Of a DNA stretch of 64,000 bases, positions 54,771 to 62,572 are shown piece by piece. Within the stretch, counting starts at the first letter, position 1. Each line of letters begins with the position of its first letter. Source of the stretch: Halanaeroarchaeum sulfurireducens. Lineage in GTDB: Archaea > Halobacteriota > Halobacteria > Halobacteriales > Halobacteriaceae. Position numbers and translations under genes: made by a program. The notes beneath the pieces were generated by a model. The model was not told the origin of the DNA and did no database searches. It worked only from the letters and a program-made list of their open reading frames with translations. The stretch lies in contig NZ_CP008874.1 in assembly GCF_001011115.1 (NCBI RefSeq), forward strand, positions 186,001 to 250,000, read 5' to 3'.

Positions 54771-55022
54771 GTGTGCGTCGATATCACTGGGCCACGATCA
54801 CCCTGCTCGCAGTCCGGCCCCGCCTTGGGGACGGTATTTGTTCACTCTCGGGAACGGGATTCGTCCGAAAATCGGAAGCGAACCGACTTCAACGTTTGGA
54901 CGGCGGCGGAATCGACGACTGGCGGTCGGATGTGACCGTCGACCGGGCCACGGCCCAGTCACGCGAGGCCGTGGCGACGTCGGTTCGATGGCCTTTTTGC
55001 CCGCGGAGCAGTCCACCCATTT
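54771..55022. other. Divergent promoter region of the kinase and rps6e
   Basis: A 252-bp gap without a credible gene. The only clear element is a T-rich GGCCTTTTTGC box about 30 nt before the rps6e ATG. GGCCACGGCC (near 54950) is a short palindrome of unknown relevance. Confidence 0.4.
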
Positions 55023-55457
55023 ATGGCTACGTTCAACGTCGTCGTCTCGGACCCCGACTCCGGGCAATCGGTGACCCGCGAGATCGACGGGCAGGACGCG
55101 AATCGATTCATGGGACGCGAGATCGGTGACGAGGTCGATGGGAGCGCCGTGGACCTCGATGGGTTCACCGTCGAAATCACCGGCGGATCGGACGACGCGG
55201 GTCGTCCACTCCGACCCGACGTCCGCGGCCCCGCGCTCAAGGAGATCCTGCTCACCGGCGGGACCGGCTACAACCCGACCCGCGAGGGCGAGCGCCGACG
55301 CGTGACCGTTCGCGGTCGCGAGATTTCCGACGCCGTTGCCCAGCTCAATGTCAAAATCTCCGAGGGCGACGGCGATCGGCTCGTCGCAATGGGTGTCGAA
55401 GAGCCCGAAGAGGAGGCCGCGGATGACGACGAAGACGAATCCGACGACGCGGAGTAA
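55023..55457 (+). CDS. rps6e: 30S ribosomal protein S6e
   Basis: Small-subunit ribosomal protein of archaea and eukaryotes, 144 residues. The sequence [13 protein letters not shown], the [21 protein letters not shown] core and [11 protein letters not shown] are diagnostic. The C-terminus has a haloarchaeal acidic tail in place of the basic eukaryotic extension. It stands as a single gene with its own promoter. Confidence 0.95.
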   Translation: MATFNVVVSDPDSGQSVTREIDGQDANRFMGREIGDEVDGSAVDLDGFTVEITGGSDDAGRPLRPDVRGPALKEILLTGGTGYNPTREGERRRVTVRGREISDAVAQLNVKISEGDGDRLVAMGVEEPEEEAADDDEDESDDAE

Positions 55458-55511
55458 TCGCTGGGACCGCGTGCCAACGACCTTTTCCCGGCACGCGTCG
55501 TAGCGACGCCG

Positions 55512-55952
55512 ATGACTGATGACCGGGTCGCGGCGTTCCTCGCTGGCGACCGCCCGGACGACGTCGCCCTCTATCTGGCGGCCGATCGCGTCTCGAATCT
55601 CGACGCCCTGCTCGATCAGCCTGCCGTCCACCCCGCCGGTGATGGTGCCCTTCTGGTCGTGGATGGCGAGACCGGTCGGTCGGTCTTTCAGCGCTTCACC
55701 GACGAGGACGCGATGGCGTTCACGGGCGAGGCGATGGGACGCGACGGCCACGTCGACGCCACGCTGACGGACGGTACGTGTCCGGACGCGGACGGCGAGG
55801 GGGACCACGAGCCGCGATTCGTGTTCTCGTTCGTCGAGGAACAAAACGAGGAGGTCGGAGGACTGTACGAGCGTGGCGACGTCGTCCACGCGTACGCGCA
55901 GTGTTCTTGCGGGACGGCCTACTCGGATACGTGGGTCGTCGACGAGCGGTAA
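55512..55952 (+). CDS. Haloarchaeal conserved protein (DUF5807-like)
   Basis: Acidic protein of 146 residues with no membrane helix. The N-terminal VAAFLAGDRPDDVALYLA and the C-terminal CSCGTAYSDTWVVDE, with a CxC pair, are noticeable. I believe this is haloarchaeal family DUF5807, here next to rps6e; the function is unknown. Convergent with the DHH phosphoesterase gene. Confidence 0.65.
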   Translation: MTDDRVAAFLAGDRPDDVALYLAADRVSNLDALLDQPAVHPAGDGALLVVDGETGRSVFQRFTDEDAMAFTGEAMGRDGHVDATLTDGTCPDADGEGDHEPRFVFSFVEEQNEEVGGLYERGDVVHAYAQCSCGTAYSDTWVVDER

Positions 55953-55964
55953 ATCGTCGGGCTG

Positions 55965-57035
55965 TCACTCCTCGCGGTCGAGCCGTTCGAACGCGTCGAG
56001 GATGACCCGTTTGGCGGTCGCACCCTGGGTCGTCCAGTGGTGGGCGTAATCGAGCATATCCTCGTAGATGTGGGGCTTGCAGCCGGCGGCCCGCGGGTGG
56101 CCGCCGCCGTCCACCTGCCGGGCGACCTCGTGGGCCCGCTCGAAGCCCTCACTCCCGCGAATGCTGGCGCTGCCGGCGGGTTTGACGATGACCGCCGCGT
56201 CGGTCCCCTGCTCTTTGAGCGCCTCGGCCACCTCGTTCTGCGAACAGCGCCCGTAGGTCACGCCGACCGTCCAGCCGTTCACCTTGTGGACGTCCGCTCG
56301 GGCGACGGCCCGCTCGATGAGCGCCTCCTTCTCGACGCGCCGCTCCGCCAGGAACGCCTCGACGTCCTCGGGGAGGTCCACGCCGTGTTCCTGAATCACG
56401 TCGACGTACTCCTCCGGATCGACCCAGTACGCGTAGTCGGCCAGATCGTCGCTGCGCTCGTCCTCCTGGAGCCAGAGGTCGTGATCCCGGGTGACCTCGG
56501 CCAGTTCGACGAGGTAGTCCGGAACGTCGGCCTCGAGGGCGCGGACGGCAACGTCTGCAGTACACTCCTCGTCGGAGTCGCCGACGACCAGGCGGACCCC
56601 CGCGTCCTCGACGGCCGCCATCGCGTCGTCCGTCCACTGGTGGTGGTCGAACCACGAAACCGCTCCAGCGTGGTCGACCAGGTCGTTTAGGGGGTCAGCG
56701 ATGGTCGCGGGGTGGTCGGGCGCGAGGTCACAGACGAAGACCGTGGATCCCGGTTCGCCGTATTCCGCGGCTCGTTCGATCCCATCCGCCAGTTCGTGGG
56801 GGCTGGCCGGGATCAGTGCCCCCTCGCCGAACACCTCGCGAACGATCGCCACGCAGGCCAGTCCGTCCGCGTCGGGGTCGGCGACGACCAGTACGTCGGC
56901 GCCGGTCGCCCGCTCTTCGATCTCCTGATCCTTGCGCCTGTCGGCGATGTCGTCGGGGACGAAAAACCCCGTCCCGGGAAGAAGCGATTTCCGTTCGAGG
57001 GAGAGGTCCTCGTCGTCGATAACCCATTCTTTCAT
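55965..57035 (-). CDS. DHH-family phosphoesterase (NrnA/RecJ-like)
   Basis: Phosphodiesterase with DHH and DHHA1 domains, 356 residues. The metal-site motifs are VVADPDADGLA (with DxD), VFVCDLAPDH and SWFDHHQW (DHH). The substrate-binding loop GGGHPRAAG lies near residue 310. The length fits nano-RNase/oligoribonuclease or pAp phosphatase types rather than full RecJ. The start MKEWVIDDEDLSLERKSL has the usual haloarchaeal N-terminal extension. Confidence 0.88.
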   Translation of the reverse strand: MKEWVIDDEDLSLERKSLLPGTGFFVPDDIADRRKDQEIEERATGADVLVVADPDADGLACVAIVREVFGEGALIPASPHELADGIERAAEYGEPGSTVFVCDLAPDHPATIADPLNDLVDHAGAVSWFDHHQWTDDAMAAVEDAGVRLVVGDSDEECTADVAVRALEADVPDYLVELAEVTRDHDLWLQEDERSDDLADYAYWVDPEEYVDVIQEHGVDLPEDVEAFLAERRVEKEALIERAVARADVHKVNGWTVGVTYGRCSQNEVAEALKEQGTDAAVIVKPAGSASIRGSEGFERAHEVARQVDGGGHPRAAGCKPHIYEDMLDYAHHWTTQGATAKRVILDAFERLDREE

Positions 57036-57077
57036 ACGTTCCTCTGGGGGCCGCGGGCCAAGAATGACCCGGTCTCC

Positions 57078-57527
57078 CTATCCTGTGACCTCGTTGGTCT
57101 CCCCCTCGTCCAACCGGCGAACCGTGAGCACGGGGACTGGGCAGGTTCGAACGACCTGCTCGGCCACGCTCCCGACGAGGAGCCGGTTCTCACCGTGACG
57201 GCCGCGCGTTCCGGTGGCGACGACGTCGGCGTCCACCTCGCGCGCGTACGCTCCGATCTCCACCGAGGGACGCCCCTCTCTGACTGCGGTGACGACGGGC
57301 CGTTCGGCGTCCGCCGCCAGCCCTTCGACGGCCTCCTCGCAGTGTGCTTCGAGTGCCGTTCGCAACTGGTCGCGCACGTCCTCGGGCGCCGAGGAGATCT
57401 CGCTCTCCTCGACGACCGAGAGGGCGTGGACGGTGGCGTCGAAGCGGTCCGCGAGGTCGAGGGCGACCCGTACCGCGCGCTGGACGCACGCCGAACCGTC
57501 GGTCGCGATGACTACCGTGTCGATCAT
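57078..57527 (-). CDS. Universal stress protein (UspA), ATP-binding type
   Basis: Usp domain of 149 residues with IDTVVIATDGSACVQRA at the start and GTRGRHGENRLLVGSVAEQVV, which keeps the ATP-binding pattern. The start at 57527 (MIDTVVIATDGS) fits the fold. Divergent from another Usp gene at 57604; together with the Usp at 58585 they form a small stress cluster. Confidence 0.9.
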   Translation of the reverse strand: MIDTVVIATDGSACVQRAVRVALDLADRFDATVHALSVVEESEISSAPEDVRDQLRTALEAHCEEAVEGLAADAERPVVTAVREGRPSVEIGAYAREVDADVVATGTRGRHGENRLLVGSVAEQVVRTCPVPVLTVRRLDEGETNEVTG

Positions 57528-57603
57528 ATTCTTCGCTACCACGCCGGCGCTTGTAAAGGGTATCGCGGTGCGTTTATTGTACCGGGCCCTCGAACCTGGA
57601 GCA

Positions 57604-58047
57604 ATGACGCTGGCCGTAGACATGGTACTCGTCCCCGTCGACGGGAGCGAGGCCTCCGCCGACGCCGCGGAGTACGCGATGACGATCGCCGAACGCTACG
57701 ACGCGGACGTGCACGTCCTCTACGTGGTCGGCGATTCCGTCGCGCGCGGAATCGAGGGCGGGGACCTCGACCGAACGGATATCGCGGACGAGACGCTGCA
57801 GTACGTCGAAAAGATCGCTGCGTTGGCCGACGATCCCGACCGTGTCCAGTGTTCGATGGCCTACGGCTACTCGACGGTCCGCAAGACCCACCATCCGGGC
57901 AGCGTGGTGCTGGATACGGCCGAGGACCTCGACGTTGATTTCGTCGTCATTCCCCGCGAATCGACGACGGGCGGGCAGGGCGACGTCCTGGAGAAGGTCG
58001 CAGAATACGTGTTACTCTACGCCAGTCAACCCGTGCTGTCCGTGTAG
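57604..58047 (+). CDS. Universal stress protein without ATP-binding motif
   Basis: Usp fold of 147 residues: VDMVLVPVDGSEASADAAEYA opens the domain. The end of the domain reads VIPRESTTGGQGDVLEKVAEYVLLYASQPVLSV and lacks the G-2x-G-9x-G(S/T) ATP-binding loop. The N-terminal half is intact. It may bind another ligand or act as a partner of the divergent ATP-type Usp. An alternative start at 57622 would remove six residues. Confidence 0.85.
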   Translation: MTLAVDMVLVPVDGSEASADAAEYAMTIAERYDADVHVLYVVGDSVARGIEGGDLDRTDIADETLQYVEKIAALADDPDRVQCSMAYGYSTVRKTHHPGSVVLDTAEDLDVDFVVIPRESTTGGQGDVLEKVAEYVLLYASQPVLSV

Positions 58048-58057
58048 CCGTCCCGGG

Positions 58058-58588
58058 TCAGGTATCCAGCCTGATGGTCATGCGCAGTTCGCAGCCCTCC
58101 GTTTCCGCCCGCTCGAAGCCGACTTTCTCGTACAGCTCGACCGCCGGGCGGTTCCACCGCTCGACGGTGAGCCAGACCTTCTCGACACCGTTCGCCTGGC
58201 CGTGGCCGAGGAGCGTCCGCAACAGCCGTGTTCCGATGCCCGATCCCTGGAAGTCCTGATGGACGAAGATCGCAAGCTCGTAGCCGGCCTCGGCGTCCTC
58301 GACGAGCGCCGCGTGGCCGACGACGTCGCCGTCCGAGACGGCCACGACGTTCAGACACCCTTCATCGAACAGTCGATCCAGCCAGTTCCGTATCTCCTCT
58401 TCGCCGATCGGTGGAATCCCCTGGGCCCGATCCGCCGGGTTGAATTGGTCGTACATCTCCACTACGCTCTCGAAATCGTCCTCGAAGGGCCGCACCGTGA
58501 CCGGCCGGTCGTTTCGATCCGTGAATTCGACCGGTGGCTCCGGGAACGGGCCTGCCGCGGTCTCGGGGTACGAATTTGGCGTCGTCAT
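58058..58588 (-). CDS. GNAT-family N-acetyltransferase
   Basis: Acetyl-CoA-dependent acyltransferase of 176 residues with the acetyl-CoA loop QGSGIGTRLLRTLL and the C-terminal WNRPAVELYEKVGF. The substrate is unknown; the layout (RPFEDDFESVVEMYDQF) resembles protein or small-molecule GNATs. It overlaps the upstream Usp gene by 4 nt and is therefore in one operon with it. Confidence 0.88.
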   Translation of the reverse strand: MTTPNSYPETAAGPFPEPPVEFTDRNDRPVTVRPFEDDFESVVEMYDQFNPADRAQGIPPIGEEEIRNWLDRLFDEGCLNVVAVSDGDVVGHAALVEDAEAGYELAIFVHQDFQGSGIGTRLLRTLLGHGQANGVEKVWLTVERWNRPAVELYEKVGFERAETEGCELRMTIRLDT

Positions 58589-58953
58589 CTGACTAGGGTT
58601 ACCGTTACGGGTGAGTTGAGGAGGACGTACTCGGCGAGGTGACTCAGGCGAATTTTTTCCATGGGTGTCTGCTTTCCGTCGCCGAGGACGATCCGATCGA
58701 ATCCGTCACGCTCGGCTGTTCGGACCAGTTCGCTGCCCCCGTTTTCCTCCAGGCGGCGGATGTCCGCCTCGCAGTCCGCTTCCGCCAGTGTCGATCTGAC
58801 GTCCGATTCGAACGCGTCGGCCGATTGGTCTGCCCCTTCATCTTCGAGTATCGCGACGGTGAGGTCGTCACCGGCCCTCTGGGCGCGTTCGACCGTCCGT
58901 CGCAGGACCCCGATGGAATTTTCGCCGCCCTCGATGCCGAGCAACACCTTCAT
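58585..58953 (-). CDS. Short UspA-like protein
   Basis: Compact Usp domain of 122 residues: MKVLLGIEGGENSIGVL at the start, GFDRIVLGDGKQTPMEKIRLSHLAEYVLLNSPVTVTLV at the end, given here only as landmarks GFDRIVLGDG and SHLAEYVLL. The ATP-binding loop is reduced. First gene of an operon with the GNAT enzyme (4-nt overlap), which hints that the two act together. Confidence 0.8.
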   Translation of the reverse strand: MKVLLGIEGGENSIGVLRRTVERAQRAGDDLTVAILEDEGADQSADAFESDVRSTLAEADCEADIRRLEENGGSELVRTAERDGFDRIVLGDGKQTPMEKIRLSHLAEYVLLNSPVTVTLVR

Positions 58954-59092
58954 GCGCTTATATCACTGTTCTTTCGCAAAAGGATTACGGGAACACGAGG
59001 AGAACGCCTCGTCCTTTTAGCGCATGATGAATGTCACGGCCAGAACGGGCCACCCCGACATTCTTTTGCGGCCGGCGGGGGTAGCCAACGCC

Positions 59093-59881
59093 ATGCCAGC
59101 GGACGAACGGCCGTCTGACTCCTCGTCGGACCCGGACGACGAACCCGCGGACCGGCCGGAGACGGCGTCCGAGACCTCCGCGGACGGCGAGGGTCCGACC
59201 GAGTTCACCGACACCGGCGGGCAGCCCGTGGGGGAACCGCCAGCCGGGCGGCCAGAGGTCGACGTCGATGCCGACCCGGATTCGGCGGACGACCCGAGTT
59301 CGTCGATCGACCAGTCGACGGACGCGTCCGACGTTCCACCCGACGTCCGCACGTACGATCGGTTCAAGAAGGTCGACGGCGCCCAGTACGAGCGCGTCAA
59401 CGACTTCCTGCGCGACCGGACGTACATCACCGCCCGCGAATGGGCCATCGCCCGCCTGTGCTCGGATTTCAGGACCGAAACGGGTGTCGAGATGACGAAG
59501 ATCGGCGAGAACCTCCCCCATCTGGTCCCCTTCATGACCGACACCTACACCCCGCAGGCGGTCAATCAGGCTCGCTCGTCCTTCGAGGAGAAGGTCCGGA
59601 AAGCCGGCGCGACCTTCCTCTACGGTGCGATGAGCGACTTCTTCACCGCCGACGAACTCGACGAACTGATGTACGAGGTGACCGAGATCGCCAAATTCCT
59701 CCTCGAGGTCGAGGGTGTCGATCTGGCAGTGGAGGAGGAACTCGACTCGGAGGAACGAATCTCCTCGGTGATGCGGGAGGTGCGCGAGGCGAGTGACGAA
59801 CTCAGACACGAGGGCACCACGTGCCCGGAATGTGGCCACGAGATCGGCGGGGCGGACGACGAGACACACGCCGAGGAGTGA
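59093..59881 (+). CDS. Haloarchaeal conserved protein with disordered N-terminus (DUF5806-like)
   Basis: The first 85 residues are Asp/Ser/Pro-rich and probably disordered. Residues about 90-235 form a helical domain (RVNDFLRDRTYITAREWAIA, AGATFLYGAMSDFFTADEL), and a C-terminal CPECGHEIGG makes half a zinc ribbon. I believe the domain is haloarchaeal DUF5806, function unknown. The start at 59093 (MPADERPSD) avoids a 23-residue unlike extension. Convergent with pyrC. Confidence 0.7.
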   Translation: MPADERPSDSSSDPDDEPADRPETASETSADGEGPTEFTDTGGQPVGEPPAGRPEVDVDADPDSADDPSSSIDQSTDASDVPPDVRTYDRFKKVDGAQYERVNDFLRDRTYITAREWAIARLCSDFRTETGVEMTKIGENLPHLVPFMTDTYTPQAVNQARSSFEEKVRKAGATFLYGAMSDFFTADELDELMYEVTEIAKFLLEVEGVDLAVEEELDSEERISSVMREVREASDELRHEGTTCPECGHEIGGADDETHAEE

Positions 59882-59888
59882 CGTGGTC

Positions 59889-61178
59889 CTACAGGTCGCG
59901 GACGTTTTTCCCTTGCTCTCCGAAAAACCGACCGACGCCGCGTTCCGGGTCGTCGCTTTCCCACACGACCGATCCCCTGACCATCGACAGTTCTGGGAAG
60001 ATACCCGTCATTCCCTCGAAGGGCGTCCAGTCGCAGTTCGTGTGGAGGTCGCTCGCTCGGATCTCGCGTTCGGCAGACGGATCGACCAGCACGAGGTCGG
60101 CGTCCCGACCCGCCTCGATGCGCCCCTTTCGCGGAAGTGAGAAGATGTCCGCGACGTTCGCCGCCGTGAGGTCGCGCACGCGCTCGTAGGACAGTCTCCC
60201 GCGCTCGGCTTCCGCCAGCAGGAGCGGCAGGGCGGTCTCGACGCCCGGGACGCCGCTCGGGGCGTCCCAGATGCCCGCGTCCTTCTCCTCGCGGGTATGG
60301 GGAGCGTGGTCGGTTGCGACGATGTCGACGGTCCCGTCGGCGACTCGATCGAACACCGCCAGTCGTCGTTCCTCGCTCCTGAGCGGTGGATTCATCCGAC
60401 CGAACGTGCCCAGGTCGGGCTGATCCTCCCGGGAGAGAAAGAGGTGGTGGGGAGAGACCTCCGTCGTCGCCCCCGCCGCATTCGCCTGATCGATCCCCTC
60501 GGGGGTGCTGGCGTGGGCGATGTGGATCGACGCGCCGACATCCTCCCCGACTTCCACGGCCTGTGCGACGGCGACGGCCTCCGCCTTCGCAGTCCGGTAG
60601 GCCGACCAGGCCTCCGGGTCGTCGCGCTCCCGTGCGCTCTCGTCGAAGTACGAGGCGTCCTCGGCGTGGACGGTGACGACCACCTCCTCTTCGGTGGCCC
60701 GTCGCACCGCCCGCTCGAACAGCTCGGGATCGATCCCCATGTCGCCGGTCGAGTCCGCGAGGAAGACCTCCCCCAGGGCGAACAGCGGTCGGTCGAACAG
60801 GGCCTCGGGGTCCCAGTCGCCGGTGACGCCGCCGTTGATGCCGAAGTCCACGAGCGAATCGCGGGCGAGCGTGGCCTTCTCGTCGAAGGCCGCGCCGTCG
60901 ACGGTCGGCGGGTCGGTGTTCGGCTGGTCGACGACCGTCGTCACGCCCCCGGCGGCCGCGCTTCGCGACCCGCTCGCCCACGTCTCCTTGTGCCCGTAAC
61001 CGGGCTGTCGGAAGTGGACGTGGGCGTCGATCATGCCGGGCAACAGGCGTTTCCCGGTGGCGTCGCGGAGCGTCTCACCGGCGAGATCCGTCCCCACGGC
61101 GTCGATGTGGCCGTCGTCCCCGATGCGAACGTCGCGGACCCGGCCGTCGGCAAGGGTGGCATTGCGAATGACGCGCAT
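59889..61178 (-). CDS. pyrC: Dihydroorotase
   Basis: Cyclises carbamoyl aspartate to dihydroorotate in pyrimidine synthesis. Amidohydrolase of 429 residues with the metal motif DAHVHFRQPG. The carbamylated-lysine region and VVTVHAEDASYF and IHIAHASTPEG supply further His ligands, and the catalytic Asp is in VATDHAPH. Class I-type length. pyrE lies at 25247, so the pathway genes are scattered. Confidence 0.95.
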   Translation of the reverse strand: MRVIRNATLADGRVRDVRIGDDGHIDAVGTDLAGETLRDATGKRLLPGMIDAHVHFRQPGYGHKETWASGSRSAAAGGVTTVVDQPNTDPPTVDGAAFDEKATLARDSLVDFGINGGVTGDWDPEALFDRPLFALGEVFLADSTGDMGIDPELFERAVRRATEEEVVVTVHAEDASYFDESARERDDPEAWSAYRTAKAEAVAVAQAVEVGEDVGASIHIAHASTPEGIDQANAAGATTEVSPHHLFLSREDQPDLGTFGRMNPPLRSEERRLAVFDRVADGTVDIVATDHAPHTREEKDAGIWDAPSGVPGVETALPLLLAEAERGRLSYERVRDLTAANVADIFSLPRKGRIEAGRDADLVLVDPSAEREIRASDLHTNCDWTPFEGMTGIFPELSMVRGSVVWESDDPERGVGRFFGEQGKNVRDL

Positions 61179-61202
61179 ACTTCCAGTCGATGGCCACTCG
61201 GC

Positions 61203-61868
61203 CTAAATCTGACGAAGGTGAAGGACCGATGGGGACGTCCCCCGAGCGAGGGCCGTCTCGAGTGTCGGGAGGACCGCGTCGACGTCGCCCCCGGATCGTT
61301 GGACGCTCCCCACCGAATCCGGATCGAACGGGACCGCCAGTGCGTCGTAGACGTCCGCGAGTACCCGGCCGATCGCCTCGTGGCCGTCGAGGACCAGGAC
61401 GCCTGCGGTCACCGCCGCGCCCTCGGTCACCCGCTGGGCCAGGCCGACCAGTTTGCCGCCGTCTTGCAGGGAGTGCTCGCCCGGGCAGAACGAGTCCTGC
61501 GGTTCCCCGGGTCGCGCATCGACGCCGACCGCGTCGAGGGCGCGAGCCACGTCCTCGGACAGGGCCTCGTACCGCCCGCCGATGCCGCGTCTGGCGTCGT
61601 CGATCGGCTCGTATCGGGCGAAGGCGACCGTCCGCCCCGTATAGGCGACGGCCCGTCCCCCCACGCGTCGCTCGAGCGTCTCAAACCCGTGGGAAGCCGC
61701 CCGCTCGACGGCCGTCTCGTACCCGGGTTCGGTGGCGTCGAGGCGCCCGAAGACGACCTGGCGGGGCGGCTGCCAGACCCGGATCGCGGCCTCGTCGTTC
61801 TCCGCGACCCACGACAGGATTCGTCGGGTGTCCTCGGGCGCCAGGGCCCCACCCCGGAGGAGGCGCAT
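61203..61868 (-). CDS. Lipoate-protein ligase A-like protein
   Basis: Biotin/lipoate A/B ligase fold of 221 residues. The lipoyl-AMP loop reads RRVGGRAVAYTGRTVAFA (usual form RRxSGGGAVYHD), and GKLVGLAQRVTEGA contains the catalytic-type Lys. It is shorter than bacterial LplA (about 340) and lacks the C-terminal accessory domain, like archaeal LplA-N proteins that need a separate LplB. No lplB lies next to it. Octanoyl transferase activity cannot be excluded. Confidence 0.8.
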   Translation of the reverse strand: MRLLRGGALAPEDTRRILSWVAENDEAAIRVWQPPRQVVFGRLDATEPGYETAVERAASHGFETLERRVGGRAVAYTGRTVAFARYEPIDDARRGIGGRYEALSEDVARALDAVGVDARPGEPQDSFCPGEHSLQDGGKLVGLAQRVTEGAAVTAGVLVLDGHEAIGRVLADVYDALAVPFDPDSVGSVQRSGGDVDAVLPTLETALARGTSPSVLHLRQI

Positions 61869-61920
61869 ACGTCCCCTAGGACCCGGGGGCGATAAACGCT
61901 CCCGGTCGTCGCCGACGTAC

Positions 61921-62493
61921 TCAGACGAAGGCGACCTCCCCGACGGTCGTCGTCTCGCCGAAGAGCCAGGTGGCGTGTTCGAGGGCGTACTCGCGGTGGT
62001 CCGCCTCGATGTATCCGACGGCGTCCTCGACGATGACGGGACGGTAATCGCGGAGGCCCGCGCTGCCGGCTGTGTGGAGGACGCAGACGTTTGCGAGCGT
62101 GCCGACGATCAGCAGGTCGTCGATGCCGTGTGTGTCCAGATACCCCTCCAGATCCGTTCGGTAGAAGGCGTCGTAGGTGTGTTTCTCGACGACGTGATCT
62201 TCCTCGCGGACCGGCAGTTCGTCCACGATGGCGGCGTCCCAGGTTCCCTCGACGACGTGCTCTCCCCATCGCTCGAACTCGTCGTAGTAGTGGGCATCCT
62301 CGAACTGCTCGGGTGGGTGGACATCGCGTGTGAACACGACTGACGTGTCGGCGGCTCTCGCGTCCTCGAGCAGATCGGCGATGGGCTCGATCACCTCCTC
62401 GCTCGCGGGAGTGTACAGACTCCCGTCGGGGTGACTGAATCCGTTCTGCATGTCGACGATGACGAGTGCGGTGGCCGCGGAGTCGAACTCCAT
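61921..62493 (-). CDS. Isochorismatase-family cysteine hydrolase (nicotinamidase-like)
   Basis: Cysteine hydrolase of 190 residues. The catalytic triad is Asp in LVIVDMQNGF, Lys in VVEKHTYDAFYRTDL and Cys in VGTLANVCVLHTA. The metal-binding region (VFTRDVHPP) resembles nicotinamidase PncA (DxHxxxH), although the exact His pattern is not complete. Nicotinamidase or another amide hydrolase is likely. The start at 62493 (MEFDSAATALVIVD) is chosen over a longer 68-residue extension without homology. Confidence 0.85.
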   Translation of the reverse strand: MEFDSAATALVIVDMQNGFSHPDGSLYTPASEEVIEPIADLLEDARAADTSVVFTRDVHPPEQFEDAHYYDEFERWGEHVVEGTWDAAIVDELPVREEDHVVEKHTYDAFYRTDLEGYLDTHGIDDLLIVGTLANVCVLHTAGSAGLRDYRPVIVEDAVGYIEADHREYALEHATWLFGETTTVGEVAFV

Positions 62494-62572
62494 GTCGGTG
62501 TGTATACACGTGTCGGCCAAAGTCGTACCGGCCGGCGGAGGGGTTTTGTTTCCTGCCCGTCGATCTACTGGT

